A stretch of DNA of 64,000 bases from NCBI RefSeq assembly GCF_019038465.1, contig NZ_JAFKRH010000038.1:62001-126000 (forward strand). Direction: 5' to 3'. The notes beneath the pieces are model-generated. The model had not been told where the DNA came from and searched no databases. It was given only the letters and a program-made list of their open reading frames with translations. The first letter of the stretch is position 1. The number at the start of each line of letters is the position of its first letter. Shown here in pieces: positions 1-9,139 of this stretch. The position numbers and the translations under genes were made by a program. Source of the DNA: Synechococcus sp. CCY 0621 (GTDB lineage Bacteria > Cyanobacteriota > Cyanobacteriia > PCC-6307 > Cyanobiaceae).

Positions 1-2
1 AA

Positions 3-2300
3 AAGGAAGGCGGTGGCTTCGATGTGCGTGATCTGCTGCAGGTGTTCCGGCGGCGGCAGAAACCGTTTCTGATCACCGTGGCGCTGATCACCGCCGTGCA
101 GGCGGCGCGCACCTTGCATGAGCGCTATGTCAATCCGGTGTATGCGGGCAATTTCACGCTGTTGATTTCCGATCCGGTCAACGAACCGGAGGAATCCTCG
201 GGGAATGCGGAGGCGGGTGCCCTGGCCTCGCTGGCGCGCAACAGCTCGTCGGTGGATCTGCCGACCCTGATGCAGGTGCTGCAGAGCCGTTCGGTGCTGG
301 ATCCAGTGTTCGAGGCCCTGAAGAAGGAGGGCGTGGCCCCGAAGGCGTTTCCCAGCATCACGGTGGGGATGACGAAAGAGGTGAGCCGGGATGCGGGGCC
401 TTCCTTCGGGGTGGTGGGGGTGCAGGGCAGGGGCTCGGATCCCCAGGCGCTGAAGCGGGGCCTGGAGCTCACGGAGAAGGCCTACCTGGCCTGGGCCACC
501 AGCCAGCGCCAGGAACGGCTGAGCGATGGGGTGCGCTTTCTGGAGCAACAGGAACCACGGCTGCGCAGCAACAGTGAACGGCTGCAGCTGAACCTGCAGC
601 GCTTCCGGGAAGCCAACACGCTGATCCAACCCAGCGAGGAGGCCGTGGCCCTGCGGACCCAGCTTGAGCAGCTGCAGCAACGGCGGCTGGCGCAGCAAGG
701 GGAGCAGAGGCGGCTGCAGGAACTGCGCGCCGACGTGGCCAGTGGCCGGCTGGCGGCGCGAGCGTTCACCATCACTGGCGAGGAGGGCAACTCCACAGAG
801 GGTGGAGCCGGTGCCACGGCCTCCGGTGGCGGTTCGGTGTCGGCCAACCTGCCCGGCCAGTCGCAGTTGGATGAACTGCAGCGGCTGGAGCAGGAGATCG
901 CCGAGGCGGAGGCCAACTTCCAACCGGGCTCGGCGGTGCTGGCGTCGTTGAAGGCGTCGCGGGCGTCGCTGCTGCCGCGGGTCCAGGAGAAACAACTGCA
1001 GGCCGTGGATGCGGCCCTGCGCCAGAACGGCAATGCGATCAACACCACCCAGGCCCAGATCGGCCGCCTGGAGCGGCAATTCCAGAACCAACCGGAACTG
1101 CTGCGGGAGTTCGAGAGCATCCAGAAACGCCTGCAGATCGCCGATGGCAATCTGGAGAGCTATCTGCGGGCCCGGGAGCAATTTCAGCTGGAGATCGCCC
1201 AGCGCAGTTCCCCCTGGAAAGTGATCTCCGCCGCCCAGGTGAGTGATGTGCCGGTGGAGCCTTCCCTGGGCCGGGGCCTGGTGGAAGGACTGTTGCTGGG
1301 GCTGCTGGGCGGGGCGGCGGTGGCCTTCCTGCGTGAGCGGCTCGACCACGTGTTCCACAGCCCCCAGGAGGTGCGGGAAGAACTGAACCTGCCGCTTCTC
1401 GGCCACATGCCCTACGTGGCGTTCTTTGATGGGGTGCGGCGCGAGAAACGCTTCCTGATCGGTGAGCTCGACCAGCAGAGCGCCGGGGCGGCTGGCTACC
1501 AGCGCTTCTTTTACCAGGAATCGCTGCGCAACCTGTACACAAGCCTGCGCTTTCTGAGCACCGACAAGCCGCTGCGGTCGGTGGCGATCACCAGCACGAT
1601 GCCAGCAGAGGGCAAGAGCCTGCTGAACGTGCTGCTGGCCAAAACCCTGTGCGAACTGGGCCAGCGGGTGCTGCTGGTGGATGGCGACCTGCGCAAACCG
1701 CAGATCCACCACCGCCTGGGGCTCGACAACCTGCGCGGGCTGAGCAACCTGCTCACCGAGGAGGCCGCCGACTGGCGGCAGGTGGTGCAGCCGGTGCCCA
1801 ACTACCCCGGCTGGAGTGTGCTCACGGCAGGGCTGCTGCCCCCCGATCCGCCGCGGCTGCTGGGCTCGGAGCGCATGGACCAGATCGTGCGAGCACTGGC
1901 CGACAGCGGCGAGTTCGATCTGATCCTGTACGACACGCCACCAGCACTGGGCCTGGCCGATGCGGCGCTGATCGCCCAGCATCTCGATGGGATCATCCTG
2001 CTGGTGAGCCTGAACCGGGTGGATCGGGGGCTGCCGGCCCAGTCGCTGGAGCGGATCCGGGAAGCGGGGGCACCGCTGCTGGGGGTGGTGACCAACGGCC
2101 GCCGCAGGACCAACGAGAAGGAGCCTGGGTACGGCTATGGCTACGGGAGCTATGGCCGCTACGGCATGGCCACGACTTACGGGTACTACAACGGAGCCGC
2201 CGAAACCCCAGCCGCATCGCCCCGCCGCTCAGCCTTGCCGCGGGCGCGGCGGGGGCTGAAGCGCCTGGGTCGCAAGGTGTCCGGCTGGCTCGACCGCTGA
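3..2300 (+). CDS. Wzc-like polysaccharide chain-length protein with BY-kinase domain (5' end outside window)
   Basis: Inner-membrane polysaccharide co-polymerase fused to a bacterial tyrosine kinase, the type that controls exopolysaccharide chain length and export. Numbered from the first in-frame GTG (position 24), a Wzz-type N-terminal membrane segment lies near residues 15-35. A long charged coiled-coil periplasmic region follows, then a second membrane helix near 420-440. The kinase part has a Walker A (PAEGKS, about residue 526-531), a Walker A' (LLVDGDLRKP) and a Walker B (LILYDTPP). The C-terminal tail carries a Tyr/Gly cluster near residues 700-722, typical of autophosphorylation sites. 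The frame stays open back to base 3 (K-E-G-G-G-F-D-V-R...), so the true start probably lies upstream of the window. It ends 10 bp from the convergent WcaJ-like gene. Confidence 0.93.
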   Translation, partial: KEGGGFDVRDLLQVFRRRQKPFLITVALITAVQAARTLHERYVNPVYAGNFTLLISDPVNEPEESSGNAEAGALASLARNSSSVDLPTLMQVLQSRSVLDPVFEALKKEGVAPKAFPSITVGMTKEVSRDAGPSFGVVGVQGRGSDPQALKRGLELTEKAYLAWATSQRQERLSDGVRFLEQQEPRLRSNSERLQLNLQRFREANTLIQPSEEAVALRTQLEQLQQRRLAQQGEQRRLQELRADVASGRLAARAFTITGEEGNSTEGGAGATASGGGSVSANLPGQSQLDELQRLEQEIAEAEANFQPGSAVLASLKASRASLLPRVQEKQLQAVDAALRQNGNAINTTQAQIGRLERQFQNQPELLREFESIQKRLQIADGNLESYLRAREQFQLEIAQRSSPWKVISAAQVSDVPVEPSLGRGLVEGLLLGLLGGAAVAFLRERLDHVFHSPQEVREELNLPLLGHMPYVAFFDGVRREKRFLIGELDQQSAGAAGYQRFFYQESLRNLYTSLRFLSTDKPLRSVAITSTMPAEGKSLLNVLLAKTLCELGQRVLLVDGDLRKPQIHHRLGLDNLRGLSNLLTEEAADWRQVVQPVPNYPGWSVLTAGLLPPDPPRLLGSERMDQIVRALADSGEFDLILYDTPPALGLADAALIAQHLDGIILLVSLNRVDRGLPAQSLERIREAGAPLLGVVTNGRRRTNEKEPGYGYGYGSYGRYGMATTYGYYNGAAETPAASPRRSALPRARRGLKRLGRKVSGWLDR

Positions 2301-2310
2301 TTCCGGCGCC

Positions 2311-3768
2311 CTAGTAGGCGTTGGGCGAGCGGATCTGCAGGATGGTTTTGAGCAGGATCTTGACGTCTTTGGCGAGCGACCAGTCGCGCTGATAGTCGAG
2401 ATCGGCCGCGACGCGACGGGCCATGGCCTCGAGGTTGGCGGTTTCGCCGCGAAGGCCATTGACCTGGGCCAGGCCGGTGATGCCTGGCTTGAAGAGGTGG
2501 CGCTGCATGTAGCCGGGGATCAGCTGGCGGTATTGCTCGTTGTGATCCACCGCATGGGGGCGGGGGCCCACCAGGCTCATGTGGCCCTGCAGCACGTTGA
2601 AGAACTGGGGCAGTTCATCGAGGCTCCAGCGACGCAGCACGGCACCCACCGGTGTGATGCGCGGATCATCGCGGGTGGCCTGGCGCAGCCCCTTCTGGTC
2701 GCCGGCTTCGAGCACCCGCATGGTGCGGAACTTGTAGATGCGGAAGCGGCTGCCATCAAGACCGTAGCGATCCTGGAGGAACAGGGCCGGCCCGGGGCTG
2801 GTGAGGCGAATGGCCAGGGCAATCAGCAGCAGCACGGGGCTGAGCAGCAGGACGGCGGTGCCGGCGACGGAGATATCGAAAGCGCGCTTGAGTTGGCGAT
2901 CGAGGATCGAATCGAGCGGCTGCCAGAGATCGATGCAGGGCTGGCCGCCCACATGCTGGGCCTTGAAATTCATGCCGGGGGCCACCCAGGTGGGGGCATA
3001 CACCACGGGGATGCAGGTGTCGCCGAAGAAGCGAATCAGGTCCTGCATCGAGAGGTCGCTGCGGGACAGGTAGCTGAAGACGATCTGGTCAACGTTGTGG
3101 CTGTTCAGGTAGCGGCGCAGATCGGGCAGATGGCCGCCGCAGGACGGCATGCCGGGGGGGAGGGGCTGGTCGGGGCTGGGCGGCTGGGGGCTGAACCAGG
3201 CGGCCATGCGCAGGCCGAGGTAGGGATTGGCCTGGAGGCGATTGTGGAAGTCGATGGCGGCCTCCGGCAGGCCCCAGTAGAGGATGGTGCGGGCATTGCC
3301 CCCGTGGGCGCGATGCCAGCGCAAAAGTTTGCGGCCGCCCACATGCAGCACGAACAGCAGGCCCCAGCTGAGGACGGCCCAGGCGGTGACATCCAGGCGT
3401 GAATAAAAGGTGGAGTGCTTGGTAAGAAAGGCCAGGGCCAGCAGAGCACCAAGCAACAGCAGCCAGCTGGTGGAAAGGCGGCGCATCAGCGCCACCAGGG
3501 TGATCTGGCGGTAGCTCTGGTAGAGCTTGCCGTGGGGAAGGATCAGGGCGGTGCAGAGCCCGACCACCACCGTGTGCGCGAATCCTCGCTCGCCGTCCAG
3601 CGAATCGGGGAGATGGCGGCAGACCAGCAGCCAGAACAACCCCATCACCAGCAGGGGATCACCCCAGCGCATCAGGCGGTTGAGGTCGCGGGCATGGTCG
3701 CGCAGAACACCACCCCAGGGGAATGGCACCTGTGGAGGTCTCGTGACCATGGCAGAAATGGGTCGCAA
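2311..3768 (-). CDS. Undecaprenyl-phosphate sugar phosphotransferase, WcaJ type
   Basis: Initiating glycosyltransferase that loads a sugar-1-phosphate onto undecaprenyl phosphate to start repeat-unit synthesis. The N-terminal half has several hydrophobic segments followed by a nucleotide-binding-like domain (CoA-binding_3 type). The C-terminal 190 residues form the bacterial sugar transferase domain: KRAFDISVAG, KFRTM, the catalytic Asp-Glu in SLDELPQ, SLVGPRP, and PGITGLAQVNGLRGE. At 485 residues the length fits the WcaJ/GumD family. The sugar cannot be read from sequence. It is convergent with the Wzc-like gene and divergent from the WcaI-like gene, with 53 bp between that must hold both promoters. 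A second in-frame Met lies six codons in. Confidence 0.92.
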   Translation of the reverse strand: MRPISAMVTRPPQVPFPWGGVLRDHARDLNRLMRWGDPLLVMGLFWLLVCRHLPDSLDGERGFAHTVVVGLCTALILPHGKLYQSYRQITLVALMRRLSTSWLLLLGALLALAFLTKHSTFYSRLDVTAWAVLSWGLLFVLHVGGRKLLRWHRAHGGNARTILYWGLPEAAIDFHNRLQANPYLGLRMAAWFSPQPPSPDQPLPPGMPSCGGHLPDLRRYLNSHNVDQIVFSYLSRSDLSMQDLIRFFGDTCIPVVYAPTWVAPGMNFKAQHVGGQPCIDLWQPLDSILDRQLKRAFDISVAGTAVLLLSPVLLLIALAIRLTSPGPALFLQDRYGLDGSRFRIYKFRTMRVLEAGDQKGLRQATRDDPRITPVGAVLRRWSLDELPQFFNVLQGHMSLVGPRPHAVDHNEQYRQLIPGYMQRHLFKPGITGLAQVNGLRGETANLEAMARRVAADLDYQRDWSLAKDVKILLKTILQIRSPNAY

Positions 3769-3821
3769 ACCAGGTGTAACTACGGCAAGCTTGGCCCTCC
3801 TTATGGGGATGGGGTAGGGCC

Positions 3822-5039
3822 TTGAAGGTGTTGCTCTACGGGCTGAACTATGCCCCTGAAACCGTAGGGATTGGCAAGTTCAGTGGGGATATGGCCACCT
3901 GGCTGGCGGCGCGGGGCCACCAGGTGCGGGTGATCACGGCACCGCCCTACTTCCCACAGTGGCGAGCCCAGGGCAACCGCTACCGGCACAAGCACAGCGA
4001 GGGCGTGTCGGTGTGGCGTTGTCCGCTGTGGGTGCCGCGCCAGCCCACCGGGCTGACGCGGTTGCTGCACCTGGCCAGCTTCGCGTTGAGCAGCCTGCCG
4101 GTGCTGCTGGCCCATCGGCGCTGGCGGCCGGATGTGGTGCTGACGGTGGCGCCGGCGTTCTTCTGCGCGCCGGGGGCGCTGCTGCTGGGGCGGCTGTGCG
4201 GCGGGCGCACCCGTACCTGGCTGCACATCCAGGACTTCGAGCTGGATGCGGCCTTCGAGCTGGGGATGCTGAAGGGAAAGCTGCTGCGCCGCCTGGCGGA
4301 GGGCTGGGAGCGCGGCACCCTGGCGGGCTTTGATCGGGTGAGCACGATCAGCGGAGCGATGCGGCGTCGGGTAGTGGCGAAGGGGGTGGCCGACCACCGG
4401 GCCGTGCTGCTGCCGAACTGGGTGGACCTCGACGCCATCCAACCCCAGGGCGAGGAGCGGCGTGCCGCCAACCCCTACCGCCGGGAACTGGGGATCGGCG
4501 CCGAAGCGATGGTGCTGCTGTATTCGGGCTCGATGAACAGGAAGCAGGGGCTCGACCTCCTGGTGGAGGTGATCCAGCAACTGGCCGACCTGCCGCATCT
4601 GGTCTGGCTGCTGGCCGGCGAGGGCCCCAACAAGGCGGAACTGGCGGCGGCGATGGCGGGCCTGCCCCAGGTGCGCTTTCTGGGGTTGCAGCCGCTGGAG
4701 CGGCTGAACGACTGGCTCAACCTGGCGGATGTGCACCTGCTGCCGCAACGGGCGGCGGCGGCTGATCTGGTGCTGCCCTCGAAGCTGCTGGGGATCCTGG
4801 CCAGTGGCCGGCCGGTGGTGGCCAGTTCGGGGGCGACCACGGAGCTGGGGCAGATGGCCGAGCAGGCCGGGCTGCGGGTGGAGCCAGGCGATGGGGCCGG
4901 TTTCGCGGCGGCGATCCGCCGGCTGGTGAAGGATCCGCCGCTGCGGCAGCAACGGGGCCAGGCCGCGCGGCAGCTGGTGGAGCAACGCTTCGGACAGGAG
5001 GCGGTGCTACAGCAGCTGGAACGGGAACTGCATCGGTGA
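3822..5039 (+). CDS. Glycosyltransferase family 4, WcaI-like
   Basis: GT-B glycosyltransferase that adds a sugar to the lipid-linked repeat unit at the cytoplasmic face. The N-terminus (LLYGLNYAPETVGIGKFSG) and the TAPPYFPQW segment are typical of the colanic-acid WcaI family. The C-terminal donor-binding domain has YSGSMNRKQGLD and the LPSKLLGILASGRPVVA region. The start is a TTG at 3822. The nearby upstream ATGs at 3803 and 3809 run into a TAG and are not in this frame. The last codon overlaps the next gene (GTGA), so the two are probably translationally coupled. Confidence 0.9.
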   Translation: MKVLLYGLNYAPETVGIGKFSGDMATWLAARGHQVRVITAPPYFPQWRAQGNRYRHKHSEGVSVWRCPLWVPRQPTGLTRLLHLASFALSSLPVLLAHRRWRPDVVLTVAPAFFCAPGALLLGRLCGGRTRTWLHIQDFELDAAFELGMLKGKLLRRLAEGWERGTLAGFDRVSTISGAMRRRVVAKGVADHRAVLLPNWVDLDAIQPQGEERRAANPYRRELGIGAEAMVLLYSGSMNRKQGLDLLVEVIQQLADLPHLVWLLAGEGPNKAELAAAMAGLPQVRFLGLQPLERLNDWLNLADVHLLPQRAAAADLVLPSKLLGILASGRPVVASSGATTELGQMAEQAGLRVEPGDGAGFAAAIRRLVKDPPLRQQRGQAARQLVEQRFGQEAVLQQLERELHR

Positions 5040-5503
5040 GATGGCTGAAACGGCTGATTACCCGACTGCGCCTCTATTGGCTGGCGGCCAGGCTGTATGA
5101 GACCTACCGGCTGGTGGCCCGGCCCCACACCCACGGCGCCCTGGTGGCCATCTGGAACGGGAAGCGCCTGCTGCTGGTGCAGGCCAGTTATCGCCGCAGC
5201 CTCTCGCTGCCGGGAGGGGGGCTGGAGCGGGGTGAAACGGCACGGCAGGCGGCGGTGCGGGAGCTGGCCGAGGAACTGGGGCTGCGGGTGGCGCCGCAGG
5301 AACTGGTGGATCCCTGGCCAATCACCGAACGCTCGGTGCGTGGGACGAACAGCGTGACGATCTTCGCTATGCGCATGGCGGGGGAGCCGGCGATCCGCGT
5401 CGACGGCCTGGAGCTCGTGGCCAGCCAGTGGCTGACGCGGGAGGAGGCGCTGACGCGACCCCTCGTCAGCCATGTGCGGGAGTATCTGATGGAAAGAGGC
5501 TGA
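5036..5503 (+). CDS. NUDIX hydrolase
   Basis: Small nucleoside-diphosphate-linked hydrolase. The Nudix box GX5EX7REUXEEXGU is complete within residues 60-85 (GGGLERGE ... RELAEELG). The N-terminus is basic and hydrophobic, and the fold spans about 110 residues. Starts with GTG in a 4-bp GTGA overlap with the WcaI-like gene, so it probably serves the same pathway. Cleavage of a nucleotide sugar is possible, but the substrate is not shown by the sequence. Confidence 0.88.
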   Translation: MRWLKRLITRLRLYWLAARLYETYRLVARPHTHGALVAIWNGKRLLLVQASYRRSLSLPGGGLERGETARQAAVRELAEELGLRVAPQELVDPWPITERSVRGTNSVTIFAMRMAGEPAIRVDGLELVASQWLTREEALTRPLVSHVREYLMERG

Positions 5504-5565
5504 GATCAGCGGGCTGGAGGTTGGAGAGGCCGACCTGTGCTGGAGCCAGGGAGTCGTAAGCCTCG

Positions 5566-5805
5566 TCAAACACGCTGAACGCGGGTTCCGACCTGGGTCA
5601 AGGCATGGGAGAGCGACTCGTTGGGGCGGAACGGCTCGGCGAGCGCCGCGTGGAACGCTTCGTAGTCGCGACTGGAGAGGGAAAGAGCCCGATTGAGCTG
5701 GATCGCCTCAGCGGCGCGCTGCTTGTCGGTGCTGGAAAGCTTGAGATCGAGGCGATCGGTGGTGGTCATCACAGCCAGCACGACTGAGACAACGGTACGG
5801 AACAA
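5566..5805 (-). CDS. DUF1778 (TacA-type) antitoxin-like protein, internally shortened
   Basis: 79 residues; from Met13 the sequence (MTTTDRLDLKLSSTDKQ) matches the start of DUF1778 antitoxins. The C-terminal half (LSLSSRDYEAFHAALAEPFRPNESL) matches their toxin-neutralising tail. The stretch between, normally about 30 residues holding the second helix of the ribbon-helix-helix, is missing, so DNA binding may be lost. No GNAT acetyltransferase toxin was found beside it. It is probably a decaying orphan antitoxin between the NUDIX gene and the DUF218 gene. The start could be Met1 or Met13. Confidence 0.6.
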   Translation of the reverse strand: MFRTVVSVVLAVMTTTDRLDLKLSSTDKQRAAEAIQLNRALSLSSRDYEAFHAALAEPFRPNESLSHALTQVGTRVQRV

Positions 5806-5831
5806 AGCAGAACCTCAGGGGTCACAGGCCG

Positions 5832-6560
5832 TCACATCCGGCCCTGCAGGCCATAAAGAAGCGTCGCGGCGCTTTCCCGCAGGGCCAGGCGGTTGCTCTG
5901 CTGGGGCGGAAGGGCGGGGACGGCGGGGATGGGGGTGACCGGCAGCTGCTGGCGCTGGAAGGCGCGGCTGGCGCGCGGCAGCTGCCAGGGGTCGGTGATC
6001 AACAGGATCGCTGGGCCGCTGGCGCCGCTGTGGTGCTCACGGATCCAGGTGCTGGTGAGGCTGGCGTTCTCCCAGGTGGTGCGGGCGCAGCTGTCGCCGG
6101 CGAGGCGCTCGGGCGGGACGCCGAGCTGGAGCAGCCTCTGGGCGGTGGCCGGCCCATCCCCGGAGACGTAGATCGCCTGGATGCGGCCCTGACGCAGCAT
6201 CTGGGCGGCCAACGTGGTGGAGGCCGCAGCGATTTCGGGGCTGCGGCCCACGATCACGGCCAGGGCCGGGCCGGGGGTGGGGGGCGGTGGCTGGGGCAGC
6301 TGGCTGGTGAGCCAGGCGGTGAGGGCTGCGGTGGTGAGGGGGCTGTAGACGAACGACACGACGGCAACGGCCAGGCCACTGAGCAGGGCGGTGGCGGGCC
6401 AGCGAAGGCCGGCGGCGGCGCCGAGCGCCAGAGCCAACGCTGCGATCAGGGGTAACAGCAGAACGGGGGTGGTGAGCAGGTGCAGCACGCTGTCCCGCAG
6501 GGAAAACCAGGCCATCGGCGCCGCTGGGCAACTGGTCCAGTCGACGCCGGGCGGGAGCAT
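5832..6560 (-). CDS. YdcF/SanA-family DUF218 membrane protein
   Basis: Envelope protein with two or three hydrophobic segments in the first 85 residues, then a DUF218 domain: AVIVGRSPEI, YVSGDGPA, LAGDSCARTTWENA and LITDPWQLPRASRAF. Known relatives (SanA, ElyC) act in envelope integrity or polysaccharide carrier metabolism, but the reaction is not established. Met16 (MAWFSLRDSV) is an alternative start. It sits just downstream of a GT2 gene in the polysaccharide cluster. Confidence 0.82.
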   Translation of the reverse strand: MLPPGVDWTSCPAAPMAWFSLRDSVLHLLTTPVLLLPLIAALALALGAAAGLRWPATALLSGLAVAVVSFVYSPLTTAALTAWLTSQLPQPPPPTPGPALAVIVGRSPEIAAASTTLAAQMLRQGRIQAIYVSGDGPATAQRLLQLGVPPERLAGDSCARTTWENASLTSTWIREHHSGASGPAILLITDPWQLPRASRAFQRQQLPVTPIPAVPALPPQQSNRLALRESAATLLYGLQGRM

Positions 6561-6584
6561 GGGGGAGAGGGTGAAGGGAAAGGC

Positions 6585-7418
6585 TCAGATCCGCTGTTGC
6601 TGCTCCAGTTCTTTGTAACGACAAGCAATCTGGACGAAATAGCTGGATTTGAGCACGGCAAAGGCGAAACCAACGGAGCCATCCCGCCAGCCGCCCATCA
6701 GGAAGAAGCTGACGAAGAAGAACACCAGCCCGCCCCAGGGGGTGGTGACCAGGCGGTACTTGAGCCGCTGGTTGCGGCTCCAGGTTTTCACGGCGGCGGA
6801 GTCGTTGCGGGAAGCGAGCAAGCGGTGGGCTTCCCAGGCGGCGTACTCGCTGTGTTTGCGCATGTAGGAATCGATGCCGCGTAGGTCGCGATGGTCGATC
6901 TGGCTGCGAATGAAACCGATAGAGCCGCTGACGATCGGATGTTCGTGCACTTCCATGTCGCATTGCGACCAGGCGTCCTCCTCGATGCGTTCGTACTCCA
7001 CCTCGCCGACGCGGAAGAGCGCCAGCTTGTGCAGGGGATAGCCACCGCGCAGGCGGCGGCCCAGGAAGTAGTTGGTGTAGGTGAGCCGGTAGCCCTGATG
7101 GGGGCTGTGGGGGAGCACGGTTGCGATTTCACGCTTCACCGCCGGCAAAAGGATTTCATCGGCATCGAGAAACAACACCCAGGCCGTGGACGGGGTGTGA
7201 TGGCGCAGGAACCAGTTGCGCTTTTTGGGGAAGCGGCCATTCCAGTCGAAATTGACGACCTCCGCACTGTGGCTGCGGGCCACGGCAGCCGTGGCGTCGG
7301 TGCTGGCCGAATCGATCACCACCACCTTGCGGGCAAAATCTGTACCGATCGCCTTTAGGCAGGTGGCGAGGTTGCGTTCCTCGTTGCGAACCGGCAGGGC
7401 AACGGTGAGATCGAGCAC
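6585..7418 (-). CDS. Glycosyltransferase family 2 (WaaE/KdtX-like)
   Basis: GT-A glycosyltransferase with the N-terminal LTVALPVRNEERNLATCL, VVIDSASTDAT and the metal-binding LFLDADE (DxD). At 277 residues it resembles the lipopolysaccharide-core glucosyltransferase WaaE group in architecture. The C-terminal part has hydrophobic segments (WGGLVFFFVSFFLMGG) that may anchor it at the membrane. It starts with GTG, 3 nt after the stop of the WcaF-like gene, so it is likely in the same transcript. Confidence 0.9.
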   Translation of the reverse strand: MLDLTVALPVRNEERNLATCLKAIGTDFARKVVVIDSASTDATAAVARSHSAEVVNFDWNGRFPKKRNWFLRHHTPSTAWVLFLDADEILLPAVKREIATVLPHSPHQGYRLTYTNYFLGRRLRGGYPLHKLALFRVGEVEYERIEEDAWSQCDMEVHEHPIVSGSIGFIRSQIDHRDLRGIDSYMRKHSEYAAWEAHRLLASRNDSAAVKTWSRNQRLKYRLVTTPWGGLVFFFVSFFLMGGWRDGSVGFAFAVLKSSYFVQIACRYKELEQQQRI

Positions 7419-7421
7419 GAC

Positions 7422-7991
7422 TCAGGTCCTCTTGCGTGGCTTGATGGGCTTGCAGGGATTGCCGGCACACACCATCCAGGCGGGCTGGGATCGGGTGACG
7501 ACGGAGCGGGCCCCGATCACGGCACCTTCACCGATGCTGACGCCGGGGGCGAGAAAAGCCTCGGTGCAGATCCAGGCGTCGGCGCCGATGCTGATCGGGC
7601 GGGTGAACAACTGGAAGTTGGGCGATTCGTAGTCGTGGCTGCCGGTGCAGAGGTGCACACCCTGCGATACCACCACCCGTGGGCCGAGGCTGATGGTGTC
7701 CATCGAGTAGCAGGTCACGCCCGGGCCTAGGCAGGCCTCGTCGTCGAGTTCCAGATTCCAAGGGGCCCAGATGCGCACAGTGGGATACACGTGGCATTGG
7801 CGGCCGAGGCGGGCACCGAAGGCCCGCAGCAACCTGGAACGCCAGGCATGCAGGGGTGCCGGGGTGGGGCGAAACAGCAGCAGCCAGACGCCCTGCCACA
7901 GCACGCGGGCGAGGCGGTTGGCCAAGCTGAAACTGGCCCCCTGGAAGGGCGTGTCCTTCTGCAGGATCGGCGTGGAGCTGGGGAGGGGCAT
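7422..7991 (-). CDS. WcaF-like hexapeptide acyltransferase
   Basis: O-acetyltransferase of the left-handed beta-helix (LbetaH) family, 189 residues. Imperfect hexapeptide repeats run from residue 70 to 170 (IWAPWNLELDDEACLGPG, VVSQGVHLCTGSHDY, IGADAWICTEAFLAPG, IGEGAVIGARSVV). The family pattern HLCTGSHDY with the closing GNPCKPIKPR is typical of colanic-acid WcaF. Expected role: O-acetylation of the exopolysaccharide repeat unit. Its start overlaps the stop of the preceding GT4 gene by one base (TGATG). Confidence 0.9.
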   Translation of the reverse strand: MPLPSSTPILQKDTPFQGASFSLANRLARVLWQGVWLLLFRPTPAPLHAWRSRLLRAFGARLGRQCHVYPTVRIWAPWNLELDDEACLGPGVTCYSMDTISLGPRVVVSQGVHLCTGSHDYESPNFQLFTRPISIGADAWICTEAFLAPGVSIGEGAVIGARSVVTRSQPAWMVCAGNPCKPIKPRKRT

Positions 7992-9139
7992 CAGGGTGAG
8001 CGAAGCACCGGCAACAGGTTCCTGGCCACCGACGCAAAGTCAAACCGTTCCCGAAACAGGTGCTCCGCCCGCTGGCCCATCTGCGCCTGCTCGGCGGCCG
8101 GCATCGCGAGCCACTGGCGCAGCGCCTCGGTGGTGGCGGCGGCCGTATCGGCATGCACCAGCCCGGCCCCGGCCTGCTCCACCTCGGCGGAGATGTTCAC
8201 CGGCTCGGCAATCGCCACGGGCAGACCGCAGGCCAGGGCTTCGGCCACCACGATGCCGAAATTCTCCTGGTGGGAGGGGAGGCAGAACAGTTCGGCGCTG
8301 CGGAAGGCGCCCCACTTGAGGTCACCGCTGAGCATGCCGGGCCAGGTGAGGCGATCGGCCACACCCAGCGCGGCCGCACGGCGCTGTAGGGCGGCCTGCC
8401 AACCCACCTGGTCCGGCCCGGCGATAACCAGCTGCAGGCGCAGATCGCAGGTGGCCACGGCGGCAAAGGCCTCGATCAACAGATCCACACCCTTCTTGGG
8501 GTGGATGCGGCTGAGGTAGAGCATCAGGCGCTTGCCCTGGAGCTGGGGATGGGCCTCAAGGAACAGGCGGCGCTGCGCGTCCGCATCGCCAGAGGGAGCT
8601 GAGGTGCCAAAGCCCACCACCCGCTCGCGGGCCTGATACAAACAGAACGACTGGCGGGCCAGAAGGCGCTCCTGCTCACAGGTGAACAGCACGGCCCGGG
8701 CATCACGAAGCACCCGGTACTCGCCCCAGGGCCAGTAAGCCCACTTCTTGAGGTGCTTGAGGGGGTAGGTGCGCTTGAACCAGGGATCGAGCATCCCGTG
8801 GGGGTACACGAAATAGGGGACGCCACTGCCGCGCAGGGCCCGCCAGGTGGCCAGGCCGTGGTACTGCCAGACCCCATGGACGATCACCGCGTCATGGCCG
8901 AAGGCGAGATCACGGAGCCTGGAGGGGAGCCCTCGGCGGTAGCCATAGACGCCATGGACGGGGCCCAGGCCGCAGGCGGCAGGGGAGTAGTTGGTGAGCC
9001 AGGGAGCATCGGGCGGATCGAGGCTGACCACGGTGCTGCTCACCCCCAGGGCGGCCAGATGGGGGCAAAGCTGGCGGACGCCCTCACTCAGCCCGCCGCC
9101 CGCGGGATCGAGGGAGCGATTGAGGTGGAGGAGTTTCAA
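7991..9139 (-). CDS. Glycosyltransferase family 4
   Basis: GT-B glycosyltransferase, 382 residues. The N-terminus LHLNRSLDPAGGGLSEGVRQL has the Gly-rich loop. The donor domain has MLYLSRIHPKKGVDLLIEAF and the E-x7-E region (SHQENFGIVVAEALACGLPVAI). The start is TTG at 9139, overlapping the stop of the membrane-protein gene by four bases (TTGA). A decayed copy of this type of C-terminus (NISAE..QAGAGL..MGQRAE) lies far away at about 36.6 kb. Confidence 0.9.
   Translation of the reverse strand: MKLLHLNRSLDPAGGGLSEGVRQLCPHLAALGVSSTVVSLDPPDAPWLTNYSPAACGLGPVHGVYGYRRGLPSRLRDLAFGHDAVIVHGVWQYHGLATWRALRGSGVPYFVYPHGMLDPWFKRTYPLKHLKKWAYWPWGEYRVLRDARAVLFTCEQERLLARQSFCLYQARERVVGFGTSAPSGDADAQRRLFLEAHPQLQGKRLMLYLSRIHPKKGVDLLIEAFAAVATCDLRLQLVIAGPDQVGWQAALQRRAAALGVADRLTWPGMLSGDLKWGAFRSAELFCLPSHQENFGIVVAEALACGLPVAIAEPVNISAEVEQAGAGLVHADTAAATTEALRQWLAMPAAEQAQMGQRAEHLFRERFDFASVARNLLPVLRSP

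Noticed and set aside
5504-5569. GNAT toxin start downstream of the TacA-like gene
   Set aside because: A GTG-started frame reads FDEAYDSLAPAQVGL, which lacks acetyltransferase features and runs into the antisense of the NUDIX gene.
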